Shown in pieces: positions 1 to 8,785 of a DNA stretch of 64,000 nucleotides (within the stretch, counting starts at the first letter, position 1; every line of letters begins with the position of its first letter). The notes beneath the pieces were generated by a model. That model did no database searches and was not told where the DNA came from. It was given only the letters and a program-made list of their open reading frames with translations. Location: NCBI RefSeq assembly GCF_913777995.1, contig NZ_CAJYVE010000031.1, positions 78,257 through 142,256 on the forward strand. The letters are read 5' to 3'. The stretch is from an uncultured Pseudomonas sp. GTDB taxonomy: Bacteria; Pseudomonadota; Gammaproteobacteria; Pseudomonadales; Pseudomonadaceae. The translations under genes were made by a program, and so were the position numbers.

Positions 1-42
1 AAGAAAAGGAAGGGTACTTAGTTACAGGTCCGCTGCTGGCTG

Positions 43-759
43 TTATTGCCGCCAGCACCTTTCGATGTAAGCAACATGCTGTGGTAAATGACGTTTGAGA
101 AATACAAGGCATCGTTCGAGGTGCTCATGATCATGTAAGTACATTTCGAAGCCAGCGGTCGTGTCGTCGACGACTAGAGCGATAATGCGATTTTTTTTGT
201 CAATAATCGCCGAGTTGATCGCACCCCAAGGCGGACTATTTACTAGTTCCGGATCCGGAGCTTTCCAGTACAGCAGATGGAGAGCACCGTTAAAAATCAG
301 ATACAGGTTTCCTAGCAGCAGGACCTCCATGGAGTCCAGTTGCACGGCCAGTATAATCACGAAAATGAAGCATCCCATGATGAAATACCGAAGGATGAGT
401 CTAGAGTCTCGGTGGAAGTAAGGGCAGAAGCTGTACTTGGCGAAGTGGTCGAAAAGTGTGTAATGATATACATTTTTTTGAGGGGTAAAATTTAAAAAGT
501 AAATAAACAGCACGGTCGCGGAGATGGCCGGATAAGACACCAGGTAAAGGGCGTCGTCTGGACCGACCCAAATGAAGAAGCCGGCCGCAAGCCATATCGT
601 AAATATCGTGAGGGTGAAAAAGGCTCTAACGCGTATGACGCCTTTTCTATCGCTATCGAACGTGATTATTTTCCATTCGTTCAACACCTGAGTGCTGGCG
701 AATGTCTCTTCTTGGGCGGACATGGCGCTTTGCTGCGAGAGAAGGAGGTGGGATGGCAT
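43..759 (-). CDS. Putative T6SS immunity protein, four-helix membrane protein
   Basis: 238-aa protein with four clear hydrophobic segments at about residues 46-64, 71-90, 121-140 and 145-164, then a soluble C-terminal part of about 70 residues. It lies 53 bp downstream of the VasX-like effector gene on the same strand, the usual place for the immunity gene of a membrane-targeting T6SS effector. The sequence is visibly richer in A+T than vgrG and the adaptor gene, as is common for fast-changing effector/immunity ends. I do not recognise a named domain. Neither the first ATG nor an internal ATG at 723 (MSAQEETF) has a good ribosome binding site, so the start is uncertain. The immunity role is inferred from position and topology only. 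Confidence 0.6.
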   Translation of the reverse strand: MPSHLLLSQQSAMSAQEETFASTQVLNEWKIITFDSDRKGVIRVRAFFTLTIFTIWLAAGFFIWVGPDDALYLVSYPAISATVLFIYFLNFTPQKNVYHYTLFDHFAKYSFCPYFHRDSRLILRYFIMGCFIFVIILAVQLDSMEVLLLGNLYLIFNGALHLLYWKAPDPELVNSPPWGAINSAIIDKKNRIIALVVDDTTAGFEMYLHDHEHLERCLVFLKRHLPQHVAYIERCWRQ

Positions 760-812
760 GCAAGGACAGATTCTTGTAAAGGGGTTTTTCGATATGGAGG
801 TAATGAATAGCT

Positions 813-3800
813 TTACGGAATGATCCAGATTTTTTCCGTGCCCTCTCTATCTTTTTTGTAGGTGATTAGCTTATCTGGACTGGTTAACCCGTCACTATGA
901 ATGGAGCCGGATGTTTTTAATTTGATGTGAAAACGATAGGCTCTGTCTTTTTTATTAAATTGAAACAGGTTTTCTGGGTACCATATTTGCATTTCCATGT
1001 ACTCGGCGTGTTTGTCCAGCGGTACCCAGACTTCCCAGATGACGCTCTGTTTGTACTCTAACTTTGGCCAAACGGCTGAGCGATGTGTGCTCGGTCTCTC
1101 ATTTTCAACGTGACCCCAGTCGGCGTCACTTTTGAATTCGCCGTTGTGGAAGAAAGCGCTGTTCAGATTTTCTTCTATCTTTTTCTGTGGTGCAGCTGCT
1201 AAAAATTGCCGAGTGCTGCAAATTTCAATGTTGACGTACTGTCCACGCAGTTCGCCAGGGATAAGAACTTGTATCCATGCTCCATTCTGTACGGTAGGCG
1301 TGTCTTCCATGGTGTCGCCGGCTGCGTAAGGGTCGTAGTAAGTGCTCTTACTAAAAATCAAGGGGCTGAGCTCAATTTCGCGGAAATCTTCTTTTTCCTG
1401 AAGGCGACCTTCTGGTGTTTTCGAGTATCTGAGTGGCTGATGGATAGACCAGCTGCATTTGGCGAGCCATGTACCTAGCGCGTCCCGTTTAAGTTTATTC
1501 AGTGCAAGAGATGTGGCTAAGTAGCCAAGCCCTAGGACCACTGCGACTATGAAAAAGATCACGTTTCCGACAATACGGGAAGTATATTTTCCGACTACGG
1601 TTGGCGCGCTGGTGATCTGCAGGAAACCGGCGACCCCCATGCCCATGACAAACGCCGACTTTATCCGAAGCAGGTTCCGTTCTTCAGAGTCTTTGGCTTT
1701 ACTCAAATCGCTTTGTATCTCCATTAGCTCCAGCAATGCGGCAGTGAGCAAGAAAAGCCCAGTTGCAAAAATCCTGGCCCTAAAAGCCGAAACCGTCTTG
1801 CTCAACTGCGCATGACCCTGTGCTTTCCAGAAGTGTGCAGAGCGCTCTAGGAGCGAAAGATTGTTATTGCCTACCCGGATAGCCGGAGCCTCCTTAATGA
1901 TGCTCCAAGGCGCATCGACGAACAGCGACATGAAGAGGTTTGCGGTATACCCCAGGTTATATCCGATCTTGATCAGCTCTGGACTGCTTACCTTGCCGTC
2001 GTGAGTAGCGGCTTTTGTCACCAACGCGGTATTGATGAGGTTGATGAAAATCACGCCCACACTGAATCCCGAACTCAGGCTGAGTCCACGGCTTTGCATC
2101 CACTGCTTCTTGTGTGCGTTCCAGTCGGCTGCTGTGGTCTTACCCTGAGCGATGAAGTCGCTCATCATCGTCGTGACTGCGGTGGTGTACCGGCCGTTAT
2201 GGTAGTCGAGCAGAGCCGGGATCTTAGTATCGTGGGCTTGAGCCTTCCGCATCAAGCTTTCCAGTTCGTGGGTCAGGCCTTTACGGTTACTGGGTTCGGT
2301 GATGAACCAGCGGCGCTGCAGGCTTTGTAGCTGCTGATGCAGGTTTGCCCGTTCCTGCTTCCACTCGTGCAATTTGCCGGCGATATCCCGGTCGATCTTC
2401 AGGCTGTTCGGCGAATTGATCAGCACCTGCCCCATCAGCAGGTTGCGCAGCAGTGCTGGTAGGTTCTGATGCTCGCCAGCGGCCAGTCTGGCGTCGATCG
2501 GGGTGAAGACCATAAGTAGTTTTTCGGTGAGAGCGGCCATGGCGTCGGTGCCGCTGCGCGTCAGGGTCTGCAGAGCGGCGAATGTATCGCGGGCCGGTTG
2601 CTTTAGAGTGTTCATCAATGGCGAATTCGCGAACTCGGTGTGGTTAAGTACGCTGTTCAGCTCCCCGGCACGGCTGGCGATATTGGCGATATCCGAGAAC
2701 CCGTCAATCAGCTTGCCGGATTCCTGCTGCAGCGCCTCCTTCAGCTCCGGTGAGAAGCCGTAGCGCAGCGTGCCGAACAGGGTCGTGGCGTTCTGCTCCT
2801 GCTTCAACATCCACAGAATGGGGTCTTCGCCCTGCACGAAGATTTCCGCCAGGTGCAGCATGAGTTCCTTGAGGTAGAACAGCGTGCGTGGGTTGCTGGT
2901 ATCGATGAACAGCTTGAGCGGGTCCAGGCTGATATGGTTGGACCAGCGCTTGAAGTCGGCCTGGGTCTGCTTCACGCGATCAAGCAGTGTTTTCTTCGTG
3001 GCGTATTGTTGCTGGAGATATCGACGCGCGCCGGGCAGGTCGACTTCACGCCGCCATTTGTCGCGCTCTTTCCATTCCAGGAAGTCGCTGTCTGTGGGTT
3101 GGCTCCTGTAGTTTTCGCGCAAGGCATAAAACAGGCGCGAACTTTCATATAGACCTTCCGTCCCATCTTCCGATGGGGGATGGGGAACAATATCGCCGCG
3201 GTCCATTTTCCACTGCACCAGATACGCCTCCGCCTCCAGCAGATACGCCTGCGTCCTGCCCGGATCTCCCCGTACCGCTTCCGGCAGCTTTTCCTTGGGC
3301 TCGCTAGGCAAGCCACACAGTTGGGAGACGATGTTGGCGATCTGAATGCGATGTTCATGCTCTTCCTGCCAGACGTGATAAGCCGCCTGATCCGCAGCGA
3401 GTTGCAGGCCAAGGTCCTGGAGGACGGCCAGTGGATCGTCCAGGGCAATGAGCAGGGCGCTGTCTTTGTCGGGCACGCTGCCCAGCCAGTGCACGTCGGC
3501 GCCCACCGCGACCCAGTTAGGCTTCTGGCCCTTCGTCGGCGCTTCTGGTGGTGCCTGGGTGGGCACGCTGGTGTCGGCGAAACGTGCGTCTTCGGTGACT
3601 TGGCCCGCGTCGATGTCGGCGACTGCCAGTGCCAGTTCGCTCAGCGGCAAGGTATCCGGTTCGTTCATGCTCAGGCTGTAGGCGGCCAGGTCCAGGCGTT
3701 TCATCCATTGGGCGCGGCTGCCTTCATGCGAGCGCAGGTGTTCGCAAATGCGCCAGGTCCATTGCATGGGTGCGTAGGCGATATGCAGCACATGCTTGCG

Positions 3801-4217
3801 CGGGTAGAGCAGGTAGGGCTTGGCGTCGCTGTTCTGGTCGGCTTTGGGCTTGCGCTGGTCCTGGCCGATATGGGCGTCGCTCCAGATGATGCGCGTGAGG
3901 CAGGCATCCTTGGCGCGATAGCGGTATTCATGCAGGGTTTTCGCGGTTTCGTCGAAAACATAGAGGTAGCCGTCCTGCAACTGGCGCAGTGTGTAAGGGC
4001 GAGTTTGCAGTTGCGGCAGCACGGTCCATCGGCCTTGTGCCGGCAGTGGCTTGAGCGCATCGGGGTTGCTGTCGTGGCGCGATCTGTCCAGGGCGTAGCG
4101 CACCGGCACGATGGCAATGTCCGGCCCCTTGAATGGGCAGGTACTGGTGCCGCTGGCCGGTGTCTTGTCGAAGCAACTGGCCAGGCGCTGGCGGCGGTTT
4201 CCGGTTTTGTCAGTCAT
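813..4217 (-). CDS. T6SS effector, VasX-like (BTH_I2691-type) membrane-targeting toxin
   Basis: 1134-aa protein read from ATG 4217 (MTDKTGNRRQ), which overlaps the stop of the adaptor gene by 8 bp; a longer frame exists upstream but would lie inside that gene. The N-terminus (CPFKGPDIAIVPVRYALD) matches the conserved start of VasX-type effectors. A long, largely helical middle is followed by hydrophobic segments near residues 715-735, 755-775, 815-835, 850-870 and 882-908, then a soluble tail of about 220 residues. VasX of Vibrio cholerae is a colicin-like pore former delivered on VgrG, so an inner-membrane attack is the likely action. It sits directly after a DUF4123 adaptor and vgrG. The 3' third is more A+T-rich than the 5' part, suggesting an exchanged toxic end. 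Family assignment is fairly firm, mechanism inferred. Confidence 0.82.
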   Translation of the reverse strand: MTDKTGNRRQRLASCFDKTPASGTSTCPFKGPDIAIVPVRYALDRSRHDSNPDALKPLPAQGRWTVLPQLQTRPYTLRQLQDGYLYVFDETAKTLHEYRYRAKDACLTRIIWSDAHIGQDQRKPKADQNSDAKPYLLYPRKHVLHIAYAPMQWTWRICEHLRSHEGSRAQWMKRLDLAAYSLSMNEPDTLPLSELALAVADIDAGQVTEDARFADTSVPTQAPPEAPTKGQKPNWVAVGADVHWLGSVPDKDSALLIALDDPLAVLQDLGLQLAADQAAYHVWQEEHEHRIQIANIVSQLCGLPSEPKEKLPEAVRGDPGRTQAYLLEAEAYLVQWKMDRGDIVPHPPSEDGTEGLYESSRLFYALRENYRSQPTDSDFLEWKERDKWRREVDLPGARRYLQQQYATKKTLLDRVKQTQADFKRWSNHISLDPLKLFIDTSNPRTLFYLKELMLHLAEIFVQGEDPILWMLKQEQNATTLFGTLRYGFSPELKEALQQESGKLIDGFSDIANIASRAGELNSVLNHTEFANSPLMNTLKQPARDTFAALQTLTRSGTDAMAALTEKLLMVFTPIDARLAAGEHQNLPALLRNLLMGQVLINSPNSLKIDRDIAGKLHEWKQERANLHQQLQSLQRRWFITEPSNRKGLTHELESLMRKAQAHDTKIPALLDYHNGRYTTAVTTMMSDFIAQGKTTAADWNAHKKQWMQSRGLSLSSGFSVGVIFINLINTALVTKAATHDGKVSSPELIKIGYNLGYTANLFMSLFVDAPWSIIKEAPAIRVGNNNLSLLERSAHFWKAQGHAQLSKTVSAFRARIFATGLFLLTAALLELMEIQSDLSKAKDSEERNLLRIKSAFVMGMGVAGFLQITSAPTVVGKYTSRIVGNVIFFIVAVVLGLGYLATSLALNKLKRDALGTWLAKCSWSIHQPLRYSKTPEGRLQEKEDFREIELSPLIFSKSTYYDPYAAGDTMEDTPTVQNGAWIQVLIPGELRGQYVNIEICSTRQFLAAAPQKKIEENLNSAFFHNGEFKSDADWGHVENERPSTHRSAVWPKLEYKQSVIWEVWVPLDKHAEYMEMQIWYPENLFQFNKKDRAYRFHIKLKTSGSIHSDGLTSPDKLITYKKDREGTEKIWIIP

Positions 4218-5091
4218 GGTCAGGCTCACAGGCTTGAGGGGCTGGCTGCATGCGGTACTGGTCGAAGGCGTCCAGGCGCAGCTCGGGTGGCAGTTCGGCG
4301 CACTGGGGCTGCAGTTGCAGCCAGGTCTGGTAAGGGCCGTCAGCCACGTCGATGAAGTCTGTGCCCAGTTCATGGCGATACCAGGCCCAGGTGGCCAGGG
4401 CGAACTCGCTGGTCAGCCCCCAGTCGCGGCCGCTACAGAGCGCATCGGCCAGCCAGGCATCGATGGCTGCGCTGGGCAGGGCGGTGAAGGCTGCAGGGTC
4501 TTCATGGTGTATGGCCTGGTAGAGGCGGCGCTGGAACAGGAAGTCATGGGCTTGCTCCAGTGCATCCAGTTGCGCCTGGCCCTGAAGGGCGAAGCCGGGG
4601 TCCCAGGTGGTCACCGGGGCCAGCACGGCGAACTGCACGGTTTCCTCCGCGCTGGCGTGAGGTGGTTGCCAGGGTTGCCGGGGCCTTTCTACCCACAGGC
4701 TGTCTATAGGACCCAGCACTCGATCCCTGTGTGACTGATCGAAGCTGCCCAGCCAGTGGTACAGCACCAGTGGGTCGGCAAACCGCAGCAGGCTGGCATT
4801 GCCCAGGTAGTCTGGCGGGCAGAGGAAGCGTCGTAGGTGCCGGGCGAGGTCGACCATCGAGGCGCGGGACTGCAGCAGACAGGCACAGCGTCGCCAGTCT
4901 GCATCGCTGCGCCAGGCTTGGCTCAGGCGCTCGCTGGCCTTGACCAGGATGGGCCCCTTGTCTTTGAGTTGGCTCCAGCGGGTGCCCATGTACAGCGGTT
5001 CGATATCGAGATTTTCCTGGCGAGCGTATAACTGCCGCAGCGCGTCTGGCTTGAGCAGGCCGTCGACCAGCAGGAACAGCGCACCGCTCAT
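4210..5091 (-). CDS. DUF4123 domain T6SS adaptor/chaperone (Tap/TEC type)
   Basis: 293-aa protein whose N-terminal half has the DUF4123 pattern (FLLVDGLLKPDALRQLY, then EPLYMGTRW). Such proteins load a specific effector onto the VgrG spike and are encoded between the two, as here. Its start overlaps the vgrG stop by 4 bp (ATGA) and its own stop overlaps the effector start by 8 bp, so the three genes are probably translationally coupled. The C-terminal half is less conserved and presumably recognises the cognate effector. Confidence 0.85.
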   Translation of the reverse strand: MSGALFLLVDGLLKPDALRQLYARQENLDIEPLYMGTRWSQLKDKGPILVKASERLSQAWRSDADWRRCACLLQSRASMVDLARHLRRFLCPPDYLGNASLLRFADPLVLYHWLGSFDQSHRDRVLGPIDSLWVERPRQPWQPPHASAEETVQFAVLAPVTTWDPGFALQGQAQLDALEQAHDFLFQRRLYQAIHHEDPAAFTALPSAAIDAWLADALCSGRDWGLTSEFALATWAWYRHELGTDFIDVADGPYQTWLQLQPQCAELPPELRLDAFDQYRMQPAPQACEPDHD

Positions 5092-7115
5092 GCCGTGTCC
5101 CCTTGGGCAGCGCGCTCACAGACCTCGCAACGACCGGTACGCTTGAACGCGACGTTCTGTGCCGGCACCAGCAACTGGCCGGCCTGGCCTTGTTCTGCGG
5201 CTTGCGCGTGGCCCGGCAGGCGCGGCTGAGCCGGGGTCCCGGTGGCTGGGCTGGCGCCACAGTTGATCCGCACGTCCGGGCCGCTGAGGCTGATGCCGCC
5301 GGGGTCGAGGGTGATGCAACTGCCGCCGGCCATCAAGGTGATCTGCTGGCCGGCATCGAGAATCAGCTTGCTGCCGGCCTTGAGATGGATCTCCTGGCCG
5401 GCCTCTATCAGTTGCGCGCTACCGATGCGAATGTGCTGGGTCTGCGCCACGCTGAGGTGGTCGCTGGCCTGCACGTCGGTAAGGCGATCACCTAGCGTGG
5501 TGCGGTGTTCCTCGCCTTGGAAATGGCTGTAGCTGTTGGCTTCGATGCGCTCGTGGCGTTCATGGCCGACATGGATTTTCTGGTCGTGGCCGATCTCTTC
5601 GTCCCAGTCGCGTTGCGCATGGATGTAGATCTGTTCCTGGCCCTGGCGGTCTTCGATGCGCAGTTCGTTGAATCCGCCTCCGCCGGGGCTGCTCATGCTC
5701 TTGAACAGGCTGCGGGTGCGATGTTCCGGCAGGGCGTAGGGCAGCGGGTGGTCGCCGTGGTAGAGGCAGCCGCTGACCAGCGGCTGGTCCGGGTCGCCCT
5801 CCATGAAGGTGACCAGCACTTCCATGCCGACCCGTGGCAGGCTGACCGCGCCGTAGCGGTTGCCGGCCCAACTGCTGGCTACACGGATCCAGCAGCTGGA
5901 GTGTTCGTCGCTCTGCGCCTCGCGGTCCCAGTGGAAGCGCACCTTGATTCGCCCATGGGCATCGCAGTGGATCTCCTGCCCGGCCGGGCCGGTGACGATG
6001 GCGGTCTGGCTGCCGAGCACGCGCGGCTTGGGGTGTCGCAACGGCGGCCGGTAGAAGGTGTTGGCGGGGATGGCCAGGAAGCGGTTGCGATAGCCCTGGC
6101 GCAGCCCCTCGCCACTTGCGCGCGATGTGCCTGCGGACTCTTCCAGCACCTGTGGCTGGCGCCCCTCATGATGGACTTCAGTCAGTAGCCACAAGGTGTT
6201 CCAGGTGTCCCGGGGATGATCGGTCAAGGGCAACAGGTGGCCGCTGCGCAGTTGTGGCTGGCCGCTGTGACCGTCGGCCTGGTACTGGTCGTGAAGGTGC
6301 CGCTGCAGCGCACGGTTGGCCAGGACCTGGCCGCGTTCACGATGGGTGAAGCGGCCCGGGTAATCGTAGTCTTCGAGCAACACCAGGCTTTCACTGCCGG
6401 CTTCGCTGTGCAGCGGCACCCGGGGAATCTCGAAGTGCCAGTCGCGTCGCGCCGTATGGTTGCTGCGGGTCGCCAGACGCAGGTTGAAACGCGTCACCGC
6501 CGGGCCGTCGCCCGCCATGCCGGTGTCCGGGTGGTAGCTCTGCGCTGGCAGGCTGGGGAAGAAGGTCTGGTCGTCGCCGAATACCAGTACATGGCCCTGC
6601 CGATCGTGCTCGAAGTGATAGTGCAGGCCTTCTTCTTCGCACAGGCGCTGGATGAAGTGCAGGTCGGACTCGTCGTACTGCACGCAGTATTCGCGTGGCG
6701 GGCAGGGGGTATAGAGATGGAAGCGCCAGGCATTAGCGAGGATGCCGTGCTCCTTGAGCAGTCGGCCGATGATTTCGGGGGCACTGAGGTTCTGGAAGAT
6801 CCGCTGGTTGATGCGGTAGGCCAGATTGGCCAGGCGCGGCTGCAGACTGACCTGATAATGGCTCAGCCGCTGACCGCGCTCGCCCTGCAGGATACGCGCG
6901 ACCTGGCCGTGGACGCCGTGGCCGGCGGCGTCCAGTTGCAGCCAGGCCGGCTGATGGAGCAGGGTGGACAGGTCAAGGTCATGGCGTTCGCTGACCAGTT
7001 GCAGGTCGAAGCGAAACGGCTGGTTGAGCGCCTCGAAGCCATCGAAGGCCAGAACCTGAAAGTCGTGCTGGCCTGCAAGGTTCAGGGTGAAGGCCGCACG
7101 GTCGGCAGCGGGCAT
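5088..7115 (-). CDS. vgrG: Type VI secretion system tip protein VgrG
   Basis: 675-aa VgrG. It shows the gp27-like N-terminal region (residues about 8-370, with YRINQRIFQNLSAPEIIG and the DLHFIQRLCEEEGLHYHFEH segment), the gp5 OB-fold region (KVRFHWDRE, SCWIRVASSWAGNRYG, PRVGMEVLVTF) and the C-terminal beta-prism repeats (IHLKAGSKLILDAGQQITLMAGG). It ends with a short Pro/Ala/Gln-rich extension holding a C-x2-C pair near the end; I see no fused toxin domain. An AAGGAG site lies 8 bases before the ATG. No structural T6SS genes are in the window, so this is an orphan vgrG island that would depend on a T6SS encoded elsewhere. It heads the four-gene effector operon. Confidence 0.95.
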   Translation of the reverse strand: MPAADRAAFTLNLAGQHDFQVLAFDGFEALNQPFRFDLQLVSERHDLDLSTLLHQPAWLQLDAAGHGVHGQVARILQGERGQRLSHYQVSLQPRLANLAYRINQRIFQNLSAPEIIGRLLKEHGILANAWRFHLYTPCPPREYCVQYDESDLHFIQRLCEEEGLHYHFEHDRQGHVLVFGDDQTFFPSLPAQSYHPDTGMAGDGPAVTRFNLRLATRSNHTARRDWHFEIPRVPLHSEAGSESLVLLEDYDYPGRFTHRERGQVLANRALQRHLHDQYQADGHSGQPQLRSGHLLPLTDHPRDTWNTLWLLTEVHHEGRQPQVLEESAGTSRASGEGLRQGYRNRFLAIPANTFYRPPLRHPKPRVLGSQTAIVTGPAGQEIHCDAHGRIKVRFHWDREAQSDEHSSCWIRVASSWAGNRYGAVSLPRVGMEVLVTFMEGDPDQPLVSGCLYHGDHPLPYALPEHRTRSLFKSMSSPGGGGFNELRIEDRQGQEQIYIHAQRDWDEEIGHDQKIHVGHERHERIEANSYSHFQGEEHRTTLGDRLTDVQASDHLSVAQTQHIRIGSAQLIEAGQEIHLKAGSKLILDAGQQITLMAGGSCITLDPGGISLSGPDVRINCGASPATGTPAQPRLPGHAQAAEQGQAGQLLVPAQNVAFKRTGRCEVCERAAQGDTA

Positions 7116-7477
7116 GCCGGATCTCCTTGGTCAGCAGCGGTTTCTGGTCGCGCCCGGGCGGGAAGGCCAGGCTGTGGATGCAACCTTTACCAAGATCCGT
7201 GCCATGCCTCTTATTTACTTTTATATCAATGGCTTATGGCTTTTTAGGGGGGCGAGCGGGGAGACTTCAGGCGGTTTTCGCGCAATCTCCTGCCTGCTGG
7301 TGTGCAAGCCATTGCGCGCGCTGCCAACGCCATGCATGACAGGCCTTTACGGCTCATGGAGGCGCATCAGCTCGACACCGGCGCGCAGAATGCTGCGCAT
7401 CTGAAGGTTGGAGGGGGGCAGGGTAGGCTCGACGGGCGTATCATGGGCGTTCTTCATTCCCGTGCCCGGAGCCCTGC
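7116..7477. other. Intergenic region between vgrG and the SelW-like gene
   Basis: Divergent region of about 360 bp. Apart from the possible sigma-54-like site and the vgrG ribosome binding site, the stretch near 7205-7245 is A+T-rich and could hold a further promoter for vgrG. I see no convincing gene or RNA. Confidence 0.5.
7189..7204 (-). promoter_or_regulatory. Possible sigma-54-like promoter of the vgrG operon
   Basis: On the minus strand the bases read TGGCACGGATCTTGGT, ending 74 bp before the vgrG start. This matches the -24 element TGGCAC exactly and has TTG at the correct spacing, but GG replaces the usual GC of the -12 element. RpoN control of T6SS gene sets is known in several gammaproteobacteria. 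The imperfect -12 makes this only a suggestion. Confidence 0.3.
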
Positions 7478-7768
7478 ATGAGCGACGCCAAAGCCGAAAT
7501 CGTCATCACCTACTGCACCCAGTGCCAATGGCTGTTGCGTGCTGCCTGGTTGGCCCAGGAGCTGCTCAGCACTTTCGGCGACGACCTGGGGCGGGTGTGC
7601 CTGGAGCCGGGCAGTGGCGGGGTGTTCCGCATAACCTGCGACACGGTGCAGATCTGGGAGCGCAAGGCCGATGGCGGCTTCCCGGAGGCCAAGGAACTCA
7701 AGCAGCGGGTCCGTGACCAGATCGATCCTGAGCGCGACCTTGGCCACAACGATCGCGTGGCCCGCTGA
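7478..7768 (+). CDS. SelT/SelW/SelH (Rdx) family thioredoxin-fold protein
   Basis: 96-aa cytoplasmic protein with a near N-terminal CTQC (C-x2-C) after a beta strand (EIVITYCTQCQWLLRAAWLAQELL) and the later Gly-Gly-Val-Phe and LKQRVRDQIDPERDLGH tail typical of the bacterial SelW-like Rdx family. In the animal proteins one Cys is selenocysteine; here both are plain Cys. A redox role is probable but the substrate is unknown. GGAG lies about 6 bases before the ATG. It stands alone, convergent with the EamA exporter gene, with only 5 bp between the ends. Confidence 0.88.
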   Translation: MSDAKAEIVITYCTQCQWLLRAAWLAQELLSTFGDDLGRVCLEPGSGGVFRITCDTVQIWERKADGGFPEAKELKQRVRDQIDPERDLGHNDRVAR

Positions 7769-7773
7769 CGATT

Positions 7774-8640
7774 TCAGGGTGCCGGCTGGCGACGTGGCTT
7801 GAGTCCGGCCAGCAGGATCGCTGCGACGATCAGCGCCGCGCCGGCCAGCATGCGCGGGCTGGGCGTTTCGGCGAACAGCAGCCAGGCGAAGGCGATGCCG
7901 TAGACCGGCTCCAGAGTGAACACCATCGCCGCGACTCGCGCCTTGACCACCGCCAGGCTGGCGATGAACAGGCCATGGGCAAGCCCGGTGCAGAACACCC
8001 CGAGCAGGCCCAGCCACAGCCAGTCGATTGGGTTCAGTTGGGTCAACTGTGGGGCGGCCAGTGGCGCCAGGCACAAGGTGACGATGAGGTTCTGACACAA
8101 CGCGGCCTGGGCGGCGGGCAGCTGCCCGGCACTGACGCGGTTGGCCAGCGACAGCAGGGCGAAGGTCAAGCCGGAAAACACACCCCACAGCAGCCCGCCG
8201 GTGGCCTCGCTGCGCAGATCGAAGTGTGGCGTAACCAGCACCAGGCCGGCGCTGACCAGAGCCAGCAGGAGCATTTCCCGGGCGCCGACCCGCTCACGGA
8301 ACAGCAGCGCTTCGAGCGCCACGGTGAAGGCGGGAAAGGTAGCGAAGCCCAGGGTTGCCACCGCGACCCCGGCCGTTTTCACCGCCAGGAAGAACGCCAC
8401 CCAATGCACGCACAGCAGCACGCCTGCAAGGACCTGGCGTAGCCCGTGTGTGAGTGACAGGGCCTGCCAGCGCCGTTTACCGGCCCAGCGTATGAACAAC
8501 GTCAGAGCCAGTGCCGCGAAACCGGCGCGGGCGAACACGATAACCGTCGGGGTGGTGGCCGCCAGCTTGCCGAGTACACCGGCAAAACCCACTAGCAGGG
8601 CCCCGCCATGCAGGGCACCCAGTGCAGTACGTGGAGTCAT
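7774..8640 (-). CDS. DMT-superfamily EamA transporter
   Basis: 288-aa inner membrane protein with about ten hydrophobic helices arranged as two EamA repeats (second repeat from about residue 150). Members export amino acids and other metabolites; the substrate here cannot be read from sequence. AAGGA lies 6 bases before the ATG at 8640. It is transcribed divergently from the LpxH-like gene, whose start is 145 bp away. Confidence 0.9.
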   Translation of the reverse strand: MTPRTALGALHGGALLVGFAGVLGKLAATTPTVIVFARAGFAALALTLFIRWAGKRRWQALSLTHGLRQVLAGVLLCVHWVAFFLAVKTAGVAVATLGFATFPAFTVALEALLFRERVGAREMLLLALVSAGLVLVTPHFDLRSEATGGLLWGVFSGLTFALLSLANRVSAGQLPAAQAALCQNLIVTLCLAPLAAPQLTQLNPIDWLWLGLLGVFCTGLAHGLFIASLAVVKARVAAMVFTLEPVYGIAFAWLLFAETPSPRMLAGAALIVAAILLAGLKPRRQPAP

Positions 8641-8785
8641 GAGCGTCCTTGCAATAGAAAACAGGAAGGCAGGCGCAGTCTACACAGGCCGCTGCCTGGG
8701 TGGTTGTCACTGTACTGCCATGCAGGCGTCACATTCAGGTCACCGCTGCCGGGCAAGCTGGGCAAAACCCAGCGGAGGTCCTCCC

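Noticed and set aside
3180-4355. A 391-codon plus-strand frame opposite the T6SS effector
   Set aside because: Lies opposite the conserved N-terminal part of the effector and has low-complexity Ala/Gly/Val/Arg content.
4218-4373. A longer N-terminus for the T6SS effector starting at 4373
   Set aside because: The extra 52 residues lie out of frame inside the adaptor gene and are Ser/Pro/Thr/Cys-rich noise; the conserved effector start fits ATG 4217.
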